Below, one piece after another: positions 51,061-59,184 of a stretch of 64,000 bases of DNA; position 1 is the first letter of the stretch; each line of letters begins with the position of its first letter. A program made the position numbers and the translations under genes. The stretch lies in the NCBI GenBank assembly GCA_964499365.1, contig CAZCKU010000008.1, forward strand, positions 1 through 64,000, read 5' to 3'. The DNA comes from PALSA-1316 sp964499365. GTDB taxonomy: Bacteria; Nitrospirota; Thermodesulfovibrionia; Thermodesulfovibrionales; UBA6898. Under the pieces are notes generated by a model, which was given only the letters and a program-made list of their open reading frames with translations, had not been told where the DNA came from and ran no database searches.

Positions 51061-51367
51061 GGGCCATTCCGCGGGACACGAGATGGGGAGGAGGCGGTAT
51101 GAGCGACCCGGAGGGGAAATGCTCAAACGACAGGGGATAATCCTGAAAAGGCGTGTTCAGGTCGGCCATCGCCGGATGCCGCGTATAGCGTGCATCCGTG
51201 AACAGACAGAGGTCTGTCAGGCCATACGCCTTCACCATAACGGATTTTTCCGCCAGTAGCGGACGCATCTCTCTCCTGCTGTAGGCCGCATGGGCAAGCA
51301 TCAGGCCAAACAATGCCAGGTTCAGCAGCAGAAAACCTATATATATACGGAATTTTTTATCGTGCAT
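51047..51367 (-). CDS. Small single-pass membrane protein
   Basis: 106 residues, not recognised. One transmembrane helix (IYIGFLLLNLALFGLMLAHAAY) then a mostly polar periplasmic part with a Pro-rich stretch (SLIPPPPHLVSRG) and two Cys-free loops apart from CLF. Translationally coupled to the FtsX permease downstream and preceded by the DUF748 gene by 6 bp. It may be an accessory subunit of that permease. Confidence 0.7.
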   Translation of the reverse strand: MHDKKFRIYIGFLLLNLALFGLMLAHAAYSRREMRPLLAEKSVMVKAYGLTDLCLFTDARYTRHPAMADLNTPFQDYPLSFEHFPSGSLIPPPPHLVSRGMAHALD

Positions 51368-51373
51368 GACCGC

Positions 51374-54300
51374 TTATTTCAGCCGGAAATCGACCCGGCT
51401 GTCCTTCATCTTCTCTTTCTTTTCGGCCTGAAGGTTCTTTGGCTCAATAAAGAAAATGCGCTCCCTCTCGACCTGTTTCGATTTCAGCAGGTAGGCTTCA
51501 ACCTGGAGCGCACGCTGCCGCGCCAACTCCCTGAGATCATTGTCAGTCACAGAGATATGTGCGAGCATAAGCTTCTCCATTTCTGCTGCAGGAAGATCCT
51601 TTGCCATACCTATTATATTCCTGGGCTTCGGAAATTTCTCCTCTTTATAAGCTGCCTTCAGATAGACAGGGTATTCAGCCGCTTCAAGCACAAGCGCATC
51701 CAGCGGCGGGGCTGACTGACCTTTCTTCACGAGGTCCTTGAGCTTCTGTGCTCTCAGTTTGCGCATGAAGGTGGTCCTTATCAGCCCTTCCCTGTCTTTT
51801 TCGAGGTCAACGTGCCCCTCAATCTCAAGCTTTAAAGCAGGCCGGTCCTGGAGGGCCTTGATCAGTGTATCAAGCTTCTTGCCTGCCTGTTCGCTGATAG
51901 CTGAGGCACCGTCTTCAAAATCGACAAAACTGAGCTCTTCCCCCCCGCCAAAGAGTGCCCCAAGCAGCGCAAAGGGCGAGGTGGCCGCCTTCACCAAAAG
52001 ATTGAGTATAATCTTTATCACTATCCTGCCGACGCTGAACTTGGGGTCATCGATATACCCGCTCACCGGCAGCTCAAGCCTGATCTCTCCCTTCCTGTTC
52101 TTCAGCAGCGCGACGGCGAGCTTTACCGGCAATTTCGTTGCATCCGGGCTCTCGACCTGGTCCCCGAGCGTGAACTGGTCAAGAAAAATCCTGTTATCAG
52201 CGTCGAGCTTCCTCTTCTCGATATGATAGTTAAGGTCGAGAGAGAGCTTCCCCTTCTGGATCGTGTACCCGGCATACCGGCCCGAATAGGGGGTCACGGG
52301 GGTGAGATCCACATCCTTGACTATCGCCTTCAGATCGACAAACAGATCGTCGCGGAGCGGGTTGATCTTCCCGCTAATCTCCAGGGGGGCATAGTTATCA
52401 AGTTTTCCCCTCAGGTCAATATCACCCATGACATTTTCATCAGACGAAAGACCGCTGACCCTCCCTCCCAGTTCCACGAGGCGGGCCGAATAATTCGGCT
52501 TGATGTAATAATCCGAAAACTGGACTGTCCCGCCCTGCAGGGTGATGGTATCGATCCTGGCGGATTTTGCGGCTTTTCCCTGGCCGACTGCCGGGGCCGG
52601 GGGCTGCGTGGATACCTGGGGCGGTGCCGGCTCCGAGGAAGAGGCCGCGGCAGGGGCCGGCTGCGGTTTCATCACTTCCTGGAGGTTCAGGCTCCCAGTG
52701 GGATTGATAATAAGCCGCGAATAGAAGTCGCTCAGTGCGATCTCCCTGATATGCCATTGAGTCGGGTTATAGCCTGCATCAATACCGCTTATCGTAAGGT
52801 TGTTCCAGGAGAGGAGTTCATCAGTGTTAATCGAATCGACCGTCCTGAATCCCGAGACCGAGACCTCTCCCTGGTATCCGGCCTTCATAAGCCCATCTCC
52901 TGCCCGGGAAACAGAAACAGTACCTGCAGCAGACAGAGCCCCGTCCGTAACGATGACATTTGTCCGGTCGGTGACATATGCCTGGACCGGGTACAACTCT
53001 AGGTTCTTTACTGACACCTGCATCTTAGAAGACAGCGGGTTGATGCCGAGAGTACCCTTTGCGGATAATGAGCCCTTCTTCCCCATCAGCAGCGATATCG
53101 AGGCGCTGCCGGTGCCGGCCCTGCGGTTCGATATCCGGTCAGCGGCGATCATGATACGCTCGGCGCTCACCTCTACGGGGTCTGAGGGGACATTATCTGA
53201 ATACCTTACCGCGAAATTATCAAATCTCAGGTTCCGGACCGAATACTGCCACTCCCTTTCAGCCTTGCCGGCCTTCACCACCGCAGACGCGGGCGCAGGA
53301 ACCGGGCTCTGCGGCACCAGGAGATTCATCAGGTTCAGTGTCCCGTCGGCTGCACGTTTTACCGCGATGACACCAGACCGCGAGGTAATTTTTTCGAGAG
53401 AAATCTCTCTCTGCCCGACATCGACCGATCCGCCGCTGACCGAGAATTCGGGCAGCTTCAGAAAATCCTCTTTTTCATCCGTTCTGCGGAGTTTCATGTT
53501 CCTAATGCTTGCCCCGATTTCAGCAAGCCGGACAACAGGGTCCGCCGAACCCTCTTTCTTCGCAAAACTGTATTGGAAAGAAAGGTCGAGGACCGCATCT
53601 TCAATCGAAAACAGCAGCCGGTCAGCATAATAGGGGGCGTATTTTTTCAACGGGAGACGGACAACCTCTGCCCGTCCGTCAGCAGTCAGCGGCTCGACAG
53701 ACATCTCACCGCTCACCTTCACCTCTTCCCCAGCTTCGGTCTTTGCCGCAAAAGCAACAGCCGTCTTCTTCTCCTTCTGTGTGCTGAAGTGGTCAAGAGA
53801 CAGTTCGACAGGCTCCACCATTGTCTTGAACGCTGACGCTCTCGACAGGTCGGCAAATCCGAACTTCCCCCCCGCAAGCCGTATCTCATCAATATCAAGG
53901 GAGAACGCCGGACCCTCAGCCGGTTTTTCCTCCCTGACGGTGGCTGTCTGTTTTGGCTTCAGGACATCAATATTCATGGTCCCGTCTTTTCTCTTTACAA
54001 GATTGATTTCCGGCGTCTCGATCCCGAGGCGGGTCAGGTGGACAGACCGCGACACGAAGTCCGCAGTCTTTATCGCCAGTCGAACAGCAGGAAGGTCTGT
54101 CAGGAGTCCACCCGATCGATCGGTGATCCGTATCTTCGTGAAGTCAATGTCCCCCGACAGGGTCATCGTCGGACGGGTGCTGCTGTTCTGTACGAAGGCA
54201 AAGACAACCTTCGTGCTCAGGAGGGCCGAGGCGATTTTGAAATCAAGGTCGACCGGCAGATAGGCAAGATAGTAGGGTATATCCAGATCCCTGATATCGA

Positions 54301-54991
54301 TATTGATGGATGTCTCCAGGGAATCCTTGAACGGCTTGGTCACGCCGGCAAGGGCAACCGGACGGTCGTTCACCTTTGCCGCAAACGAAGGCTTGACATA
54401 CGAATCAAGATAGTAGGGAAGGTTTGAGAGGAACGGTATACGGACATTGATCTCACGGACCTTATGGACCGTATGCTTCGGGCCGTCCTTAAAATCGATG
54501 CTGCCGTTCTGGATCTCGATATTGTTCAGAGAAAACCGCAAGCCCCCGGAATCAGACGGCACCTGCTTCTTATCCCCCTGGATCAGGTCGGAGAAGTTAT
54601 AGTGCGTCTCGTCGTCCCTGCTGATTCTGACTGAGGGGTTGACGATCCGGATCTCCCTCAGGATCAGACCCCGCTTCAGTACAGAGACAGCCTGGAGGTT
54701 CAGGTGAAGCCGGTCGCACGTAATAAAATCCGCGGAAGGGGGACTTCCGCCGCCCCGCTCGCTGATATGAATGCCCTCAAGGTCCACGGACAGGACAAAG
54801 GGATTGACCGAGACCTTGGTGATCGCAACCGTACGATGAAGCTTCTCGGAGAGGTTCTTTATCAGCACAGACTTGAGGACCGGAGGTACAATGAAAAATC
54901 CGGCTATCACAAAAAAGACCAGCCCGATGACAAGACCGTAGATAAGCCGCTTCATGCGAGGATTGCGGAGGCTGAGGTCAGGCATCGGCAT
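51374..54991 (-). CDS. AsmA-like DUF748 envelope protein
   Basis: 1205 residues, an N-terminal membrane anchor (LIYGLVIGLVFFVIAGFFIVP) and a long periplasmic repeat-rich body with AsmA/DUF748 segments (KSVLIKNLSEKLHRTVAITKVSVNPF, LREIRIVNPSVRISRD). The C-terminal part has an OmpA-like stretch (LDTLIKALQDRPALKLEIEGH). Pro/Ala-rich linker near 770-800. Related AsmA-clan proteins bridge inner and outer membranes for lipid transport. AGGAGG is 6 nt before the ATG and overlaps the mscL stop. Confidence 0.86.
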   Translation of the reverse strand: MPMPDLSLRNPRMKRLIYGLVIGLVFFVIAGFFIVPPVLKSVLIKNLSEKLHRTVAITKVSVNPFVLSVDLEGIHISERGGGSPPSADFITCDRLHLNLQAVSVLKRGLILREIRIVNPSVRISRDDETHYNFSDLIQGDKKQVPSDSGGLRFSLNNIEIQNGSIDFKDGPKHTVHKVREINVRIPFLSNLPYYLDSYVKPSFAAKVNDRPVALAGVTKPFKDSLETSINIDIRDLDIPYYLAYLPVDLDFKIASALLSTKVVFAFVQNSSTRPTMTLSGDIDFTKIRITDRSGGLLTDLPAVRLAIKTADFVSRSVHLTRLGIETPEINLVKRKDGTMNIDVLKPKQTATVREEKPAEGPAFSLDIDEIRLAGGKFGFADLSRASAFKTMVEPVELSLDHFSTQKEKKTAVAFAAKTEAGEEVKVSGEMSVEPLTADGRAEVVRLPLKKYAPYYADRLLFSIEDAVLDLSFQYSFAKKEGSADPVVRLAEIGASIRNMKLRRTDEKEDFLKLPEFSVSGGSVDVGQREISLEKITSRSGVIAVKRAADGTLNLMNLLVPQSPVPAPASAVVKAGKAEREWQYSVRNLRFDNFAVRYSDNVPSDPVEVSAERIMIAADRISNRRAGTGSASISLLMGKKGSLSAKGTLGINPLSSKMQVSVKNLELYPVQAYVTDRTNVIVTDGALSAAGTVSVSRAGDGLMKAGYQGEVSVSGFRTVDSINTDELLSWNNLTISGIDAGYNPTQWHIREIALSDFYSRLIINPTGSLNLQEVMKPQPAPAAASSSEPAPPQVSTQPPAPAVGQGKAAKSARIDTITLQGGTVQFSDYYIKPNYSARLVELGGRVSGLSSDENVMGDIDLRGKLDNYAPLEISGKINPLRDDLFVDLKAIVKDVDLTPVTPYSGRYAGYTIQKGKLSLDLNYHIEKRKLDADNRIFLDQFTLGDQVESPDATKLPVKLAVALLKNRKGEIRLELPVSGYIDDPKFSVGRIVIKIILNLLVKAATSPFALLGALFGGGEELSFVDFEDGASAISEQAGKKLDTLIKALQDRPALKLEIEGHVDLEKDREGLIRTTFMRKLRAQKLKDLVKKGQSAPPLDALVLEAAEYPVYLKAAYKEEKFPKPRNIIGMAKDLPAAEMEKLMLAHISVTDNDLRELARQRALQVEAYLLKSKQVERERIFFIEPKNLQAEKKEKMKDSRVDFRLK

Positions 54992-55001
54992 CAGACGCCT
55001 C

Positions 55002-55451
55002 CTATTTTATATCAGCGGTGCACTGCGGACATTTAACCGCCTTCACGGCGATGGCAGACAGGCAGAACGGACATTCCTTTGTCGCCGGAGGGGCCGGGGC
55101 CGGCTCCTGCTCGCGCCTGAGCCTGTTGATATACCTGACAATGAGAAACACGGAAAAGGCGACAATGAGGAAACTGACAATGGTATTGATGAAAATGCCA
55201 TAATTGAGCGTCACCGCCGCTGCTGCCTTGGCATCGGCAAGTGACAGATAGGGACCGGGGGTCTTCCCGTCCTTCAGAAGAACGAAGAGATTGGCAAAAT
55301 CAACCTTGCCCATCAGCAGCCCGATCGGCGGCATGATCAGGTCATCCACCAGGGACTTTACGATCGTCCCGAAGGCCGCGCCGATGATAATACCGACAGC
55401 CATATCCACCACATTCCCCTTGACCGCAAACTCCCTGAATTCCTTGAACAC
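55002..55451 (-). CDS. mscL: Large-conductance mechanosensitive channel with C-terminal zinc ribbon
   Basis: Pentameric channel that opens under membrane tension to release osmolytes. MFKEFREFAVKGNVVDMAVGIIIGAAFGTIV is the TM1 signature, and TM2 is about 80-105. The C-terminal tail adds a zinc ribbon (CPFCLSAIAVKAVKCPQC), an extension seen in some MscL and absent in E. coli. First gene of the mscL-DUF748-small membrane protein-FtsX operon. Confidence 0.95.
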   Translation of the reverse strand: MFKEFREFAVKGNVVDMAVGIIIGAAFGTIVKSLVDDLIMPPIGLLMGKVDFANLFVLLKDGKTPGPYLSLADAKAAAAVTLNYGIFINTIVSFLIVAFSVFLIVRYINRLRREQEPAPAPPATKECPFCLSAIAVKAVKCPQCTADIK

Positions 55452-55560
55452 GGGTGATCCTCCTCAAGCGTTTATTTGCTACAGAAATATTAGCACAGGA
55501 TCCCCGTAAAGCCAAGAAAGGCCTTCCGATTACTGCACCAGGAATGCTATAGTTTCTCCT

Positions 55561-56811
55561 GTGGAATACCGGAAGAACATTGGCAGGATACACTATGGCT
55601 GGGTCATCGTCCTGACCGGAATGCTCAGCATCTGCGCCTGTCTCGGCTTCGGCCGTTTTGCGATCGGCATGCTGCTGCCCTCCATGGCTGTCACCCTGAA
55701 ACTGACCTATGCCCAGATGGGCTTCATCAGCACCGGAAACTTCGTGGGCTATCTGGCGTCGGTCCTGATAAGCGGCCACTGGTCGTCGGAGATCGGCGCC
55801 AGAAGGCTCATATTCATCTCACTGCTGCTCGTCGGCATATCCATGGCGCTCGTCAGCCGTGCGGCCGGGTTCCATGAGCTGCTTCTGCTCTATATGCTCA
55901 CCGGAATCGGCAGCGGTGCGGCCAACGTGACGGTCATGGGGCTTGTCTCCTCCTGGTTTTCAAGCAGCAGGAGGGGCCGGGCAGCAGGGTTCATCGTCAT
56001 CGGCAGCGGCTTTGCAATCATCCTGTCCGGAAGGCTGATTCCGTTCATCAACAGCATGTATGGCCCGGAAGGCTGGAGGACAAACTGGCTGATCCTGAGT
56101 GCCGTCGTCCTGGGCATAGCCTGCATCAGCGTCCTTCTGATCAGGAACCGGCCCGAAGAAAAGGGGCTTCAGCCGTTCGGGGCGGAGAGCGCCGGGCACG
56201 CAAAGGACAGCCGTGCCCACCGCGAAACGGGGAGTGTCTATCGGGAGAAGATGATCTATTTTCTCGGCCTGATCTATTTCCTCTTCGGTTTCACCTATGT
56301 CATCTATGCAACCTTTATCGTCACAACACTGGTGAAGGAACGGGGGTTTTCAGAAGCGCTGGCAGGGAACTTCTGGTCCCTGGTCGGCTTCCTGAGCCTC
56401 TTCTCAGGGCCGGTCTTCGGAACCCTCTCGGACAGGATCAGCCGCAAGGCAGGGCTGATTATCGTCTTCACCTTCCAGATGCTGTCATACCTGCTTGTCG
56501 CGTCCGGACTGCCCGGCGTCTTTCTTTACCTGTCTATCTTCTTCTTCGGCATCGTCGCCTGGAGCATACCCTCGATCATGGCCGCTGCCGTCGGCGATTA
56601 CGTCGGCCCTCAGAAGGCAGCCCGGGCCTTTGGACTCGTGACCTTTATCTTCGGCTTCGGGCAAATAGCAGGACCGGCTGTTGCAGGCGTGCTGGCTGAA
56701 CAGACCGGCAGTTTCTCATCCAGTTTCCTCATGGCCGCAGTCGCAGCCGCGACCGCAATCCTCCTGACGGCCTTCCTCAGGAGGTCGGGTTCCGCATCAG
56801 GCAGACCCTGA
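55561..56811 (+). CDS. MFS transporter
   Basis: 416-residue 12-helix carrier. HYGWVIVLTGMLSICACLGFGRFAIGMLLPSM is the first helix, with the loop 2-3 motif WSSEIGARRLIFIS and a central loop about 195-230. The type resembles YbfB/YjiJ or monocarboxylate-like MFS proteins; the substrate is unknown. A GTG at 55561 starts the frame. The gene is divergent from mscL and alone. Confidence 0.83.
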   Translation: MEYRKNIGRIHYGWVIVLTGMLSICACLGFGRFAIGMLLPSMAVTLKLTYAQMGFISTGNFVGYLASVLISGHWSSEIGARRLIFISLLLVGISMALVSRAAGFHELLLLYMLTGIGSGAANVTVMGLVSSWFSSSRRGRAAGFIVIGSGFAIILSGRLIPFINSMYGPEGWRTNWLILSAVVLGIACISVLLIRNRPEEKGLQPFGAESAGHAKDSRAHRETGSVYREKMIYFLGLIYFLFGFTYVIYATFIVTTLVKERGFSEALAGNFWSLVGFLSLFSGPVFGTLSDRISRKAGLIIVFTFQMLSYLLVASGLPGVFLYLSIFFFGIVAWSIPSIMAAAVGDYVGPQKAARAFGLVTFIFGFGQIAGPAVAGVLAEQTGSFSSSFLMAAVAAATAILLTAFLRRSGSASGRP

Positions 56812-56953
56812 GTCGCCTCCCGACAGCCGCCACAGGAGCAGCTCCCATCCGGACAGATGCGGCGCATGAAGCATACCTTTTCCGCATGCCACTTGATTTG
56901 CCGGGCCGGCAGCGTTATTCTTATCCAGTACGTCATCGCGAAAGGACAGACAG

Positions 56954-57340
56954 GTGCAGACCGCCAAAAATCTGAAGATACTGATTGTTGATGATTGCCA
57001 GTCGATGCGTTCTACGGTTCGGGCCATACTCAAGGATATCGGGTATCAAAACATCTCGGAATCCGCGGACGGCGTTCAGGCCCTTGCAAAACTGAAGCAG
57101 GAAAAGTTCGACCTGCTGATCACTGACTGGAATATGCCGAATCTTGACGGCCTGTCGCTGATCAGGCTCATCAAGAGCGATGAGGCATTGAAGGATGTCA
57201 TGATACTCATGGTTACGACAGAATCAGAGGAGGACCATGTGGTGGATGCCGTCAAGGTAGGTGTCAGCGATTATATTCTGAAGCCGTTCACAACAGACCT
57301 CCTGCAGAAAAAGATCGCAGCCCTTATGCCGCCCAACTAG
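56954..57340 (+). CDS. CheY-like single-domain response regulator
   Basis: 128 residues, one receiver domain. The acidic pocket is DD in ILIVDDCQSMR, the phosphoacceptor Asp is in LLITDWNMPNLDG, and Thr (MVTTES) and Lys (LKPF) are in place. High similarity to chemotaxis CheY. A GTG at 56954 has AAAGGA upstream. No chemotaxis genes are adjacent; the orphan kinase at 28 kb could be a partner, but only by elimination. Confidence 0.92.
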   Translation: MQTAKNLKILIVDDCQSMRSTVRAILKDIGYQNISESADGVQALAKLKQEKFDLLITDWNMPNLDGLSLIRLIKSDEALKDVMILMVTTESEEDHVVDAVKVGVSDYILKPFTTDLLQKKIAALMPPN

Positions 57341-57432
57341 TCCGGAGGCGCATTGCCTCTCTGTGTCGTCAGGTTGCATGAGCGGGAAATAACCGGTATA
57401 ATCAGGAAAAAGAGTCCGTTGGGGAGGCTGAC

Positions 57433-57978
57433 ATGACAGAGGAAGATGTCCTGAAGTTTATCGCGAGGAACGGCGAGATGATCGTGCTCAGGCTTGCGGG
57501 ATGCCCGGACGCAGAGGACATCATCAGCGTTATCAGGACCAATGCCCCTGACCGGAGTTATGTGCTTATGGAATATTACGGCACAAGACCCGAGTCTGTC
57601 AAAAACTACATCTGCAACATGAATTTTGACAAGAACCTCCTGATCGTGGCCGTGGCCGGCACCGCAGCTGTCGGGGCCCTCTCCGCGATCCAGATGGATG
57701 AAGGCAGGCGGCCCGAAACAGCACATATCATGAATATAGGGCTCCATATCAGCCCCGAGTACCGGGGACTCGGTATCGGCTCCCGGATGCTGGAATACGC
57801 GGGGGAGTGGGCAAAGGACCACGGGTTCAAGAAGCTGGAGGCCAATATCTTTACCACAAACAAACGCTCCCTGCACCTGTTTGAGAGGGCCGGATTTATT
57901 GAAGAAGGAACCCGCCGGAAACGGATCCGCATGGGCCAGCAATATATCGACGAGGTCCTCATCGGCAAAATTCTCTGA
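57433..57978 (+). CDS. GNAT-family N-acetyltransferase
   Basis: 181 residues with a RimI-like GNAT domain. Acetyl-CoA loop ISPEYRGLGIGSRML, then NKRSLHLFERAGFIEEGTRRKR. The first 60 residues (with GTRPESVKNYI) belong to the same domain. Substrate is unknown. The start has GGGGAGG upstream. It is followed by the ThyA-like gene after 85 bp. Confidence 0.88.
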   Translation: MTEEDVLKFIARNGEMIVLRLAGCPDAEDIISVIRTNAPDRSYVLMEYYGTRPESVKNYICNMNFDKNLLIVAVAGTAAVGALSAIQMDEGRRPETAHIMNIGLHISPEYRGLGIGSRMLEYAGEWAKDHGFKKLEANIFTTNKRSLHLFERAGFIEEGTRRKRIRMGQQYIDEVLIGKIL

Positions 57979-58063
57979 GGGCAGCCTCATTTTTCAGAGG
58001 CGTCCCACACCCCTCTGACGACACTGTGGTACAATATCAAAAATTACTTAGAGGGGCGCTACG

Positions 58064-58777
58064 ATGAACCCGTTTTTCCTGAACGCAAAGACCATATCTG
58101 ACGCATGGTTTCAGCTTATCTATAATATCTTCGAAAACTCCTACGAACAGAAGATCCAGAGGGGCTCCTTCGAAAAAGAACAGTACCGGCTGCAGTACAG
58201 CGGTATTGCCGTCTCGATCGAACATCCCTCGGAGGACATGATCCCGGTCATGCCGCCGGGTTCCAATATTCCCTCCCCGACGACCATGGACTATATAGAG
58301 GACTACTTCGCGAATTACCTGATGGACCCCCAGCTTGCGGAGAATGAGACCTACAAATATGCAAGCAGGATTCACTACCCCATGCCGAAGGGCGGGACCC
58401 AGCTCGAGCGCGTGATCGATATGCTGAAGGAAACACCGCTGACGAACCAGGCGATCGTCGAGGTCGGTTCGCCCGAGGACCACGATATCTGCCTGGGCAA
58501 TGACGGCAAGATCGACCCGCCCTGCCTGCGCCTTCTTGATTTCAAGGCAATACCGGATGGCTCTGATCTGGCGCTGACGGTCAGCTGTTATTTCCGGTCA
58601 TGGGACCTCTGGGCCGGATTTCCGACGAACCTGGGGGGAATCGAACTCCTGAAACGGTATGTTGCCGGTGAGGCAGGCCTGAAGAGCGGTCCGATGTTCG
58701 CTTACAGCGCCGGAGCCCATATCTACGGCTACCAGGAGGATATTGCACGGTTAAGGACTCTGAAACCGAAAAAATAG
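58064..58777 (+). CDS. Thymidylate synthase-like protein (archaeal-type ThyA)
   Basis: 237 residues, shorter than E. coli ThyA (264). The thymidylate synthase fold core is recognisable: catalytic Cys154 in IDPPCLRLLDFKAI, phosphate-binding Arg in CYFRSWDLWAGFPTNLGG with the Asn that specifies dUMP, and AGAHIYGYQED near the end. The N-terminal half (about 1-130) is divergent. It may make dTMP or act on a related nucleotide. AGAGGGGC precedes the ATG. No folate enzyme is adjacent. Confidence 0.78.
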   Translation: MNPFFLNAKTISDAWFQLIYNIFENSYEQKIQRGSFEKEQYRLQYSGIAVSIEHPSEDMIPVMPPGSNIPSPTTMDYIEDYFANYLMDPQLAENETYKYASRIHYPMPKGGTQLERVIDMLKETPLTNQAIVEVGSPEDHDICLGNDGKIDPPCLRLLDFKAIPDGSDLALTVSCYFRSWDLWAGFPTNLGGIELLKRYVAGEAGLKSGPMFAYSAGAHIYGYQEDIARLRTLKPKK

Positions 58778-58806
58778 TCCTGCCCCGCAACAGGAAGGAG
58801 CTGCTT

Positions 58807-59139
58807 ATGGATCAGATTATCAACCGGGTACGATTTTTCCATTTCATCACCGGCATCTTGGTCAACCAGAAGAATGACCCGTACTGCAGCATCTGCAAGG
58901 CAGCGACCAATACTGCCGCCCGGATGAAAGAGGAAATCGCACAGCTTGAAAAAGACTGTTCTTCCGTCCGGGAACGGCTGCTGGAGGCGACTGCACGTAT
59001 GCTCGATGAAGCCGTCGGCAGGTCGACCACGCTGCACTTTCCGGAGGATGCAGCCGGCCAGAAGAAAGCGGGTAACTGCAGACTGCCGGAAGGGGTCTGC
59101 TTTGTCAAGAACTCCAAGGCCCTGCTGGAGAAGATCTAG
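58807..59139 (+). CDS. Conserved-looking hypothetical protein
   Basis: 110 residues, not recognised. One CxxC (YCSICKAA), a central helical coiled region (MKEEIAQLEKDCSSVRERL) and a C-terminal two-Cys stretch (NCRLPEGVCF). CAGGAAGGAG precedes the ATG at good spacing. 29 bp after the ThyA-like gene, so probably co-transcribed. Confidence 0.6.
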   Translation: MDQIINRVRFFHFITGILVNQKNDPYCSICKAATNTAARMKEEIAQLEKDCSSVRERLLEATARMLDEAVGRSTTLHFPEDAAGQKKAGNCRLPEGVCFVKNSKALLEKI

Positions 59140-59184
59140 CCGGTCCATCCTGCAACGGCAGCCTGCGAAGGTCCCGGAGATGCT

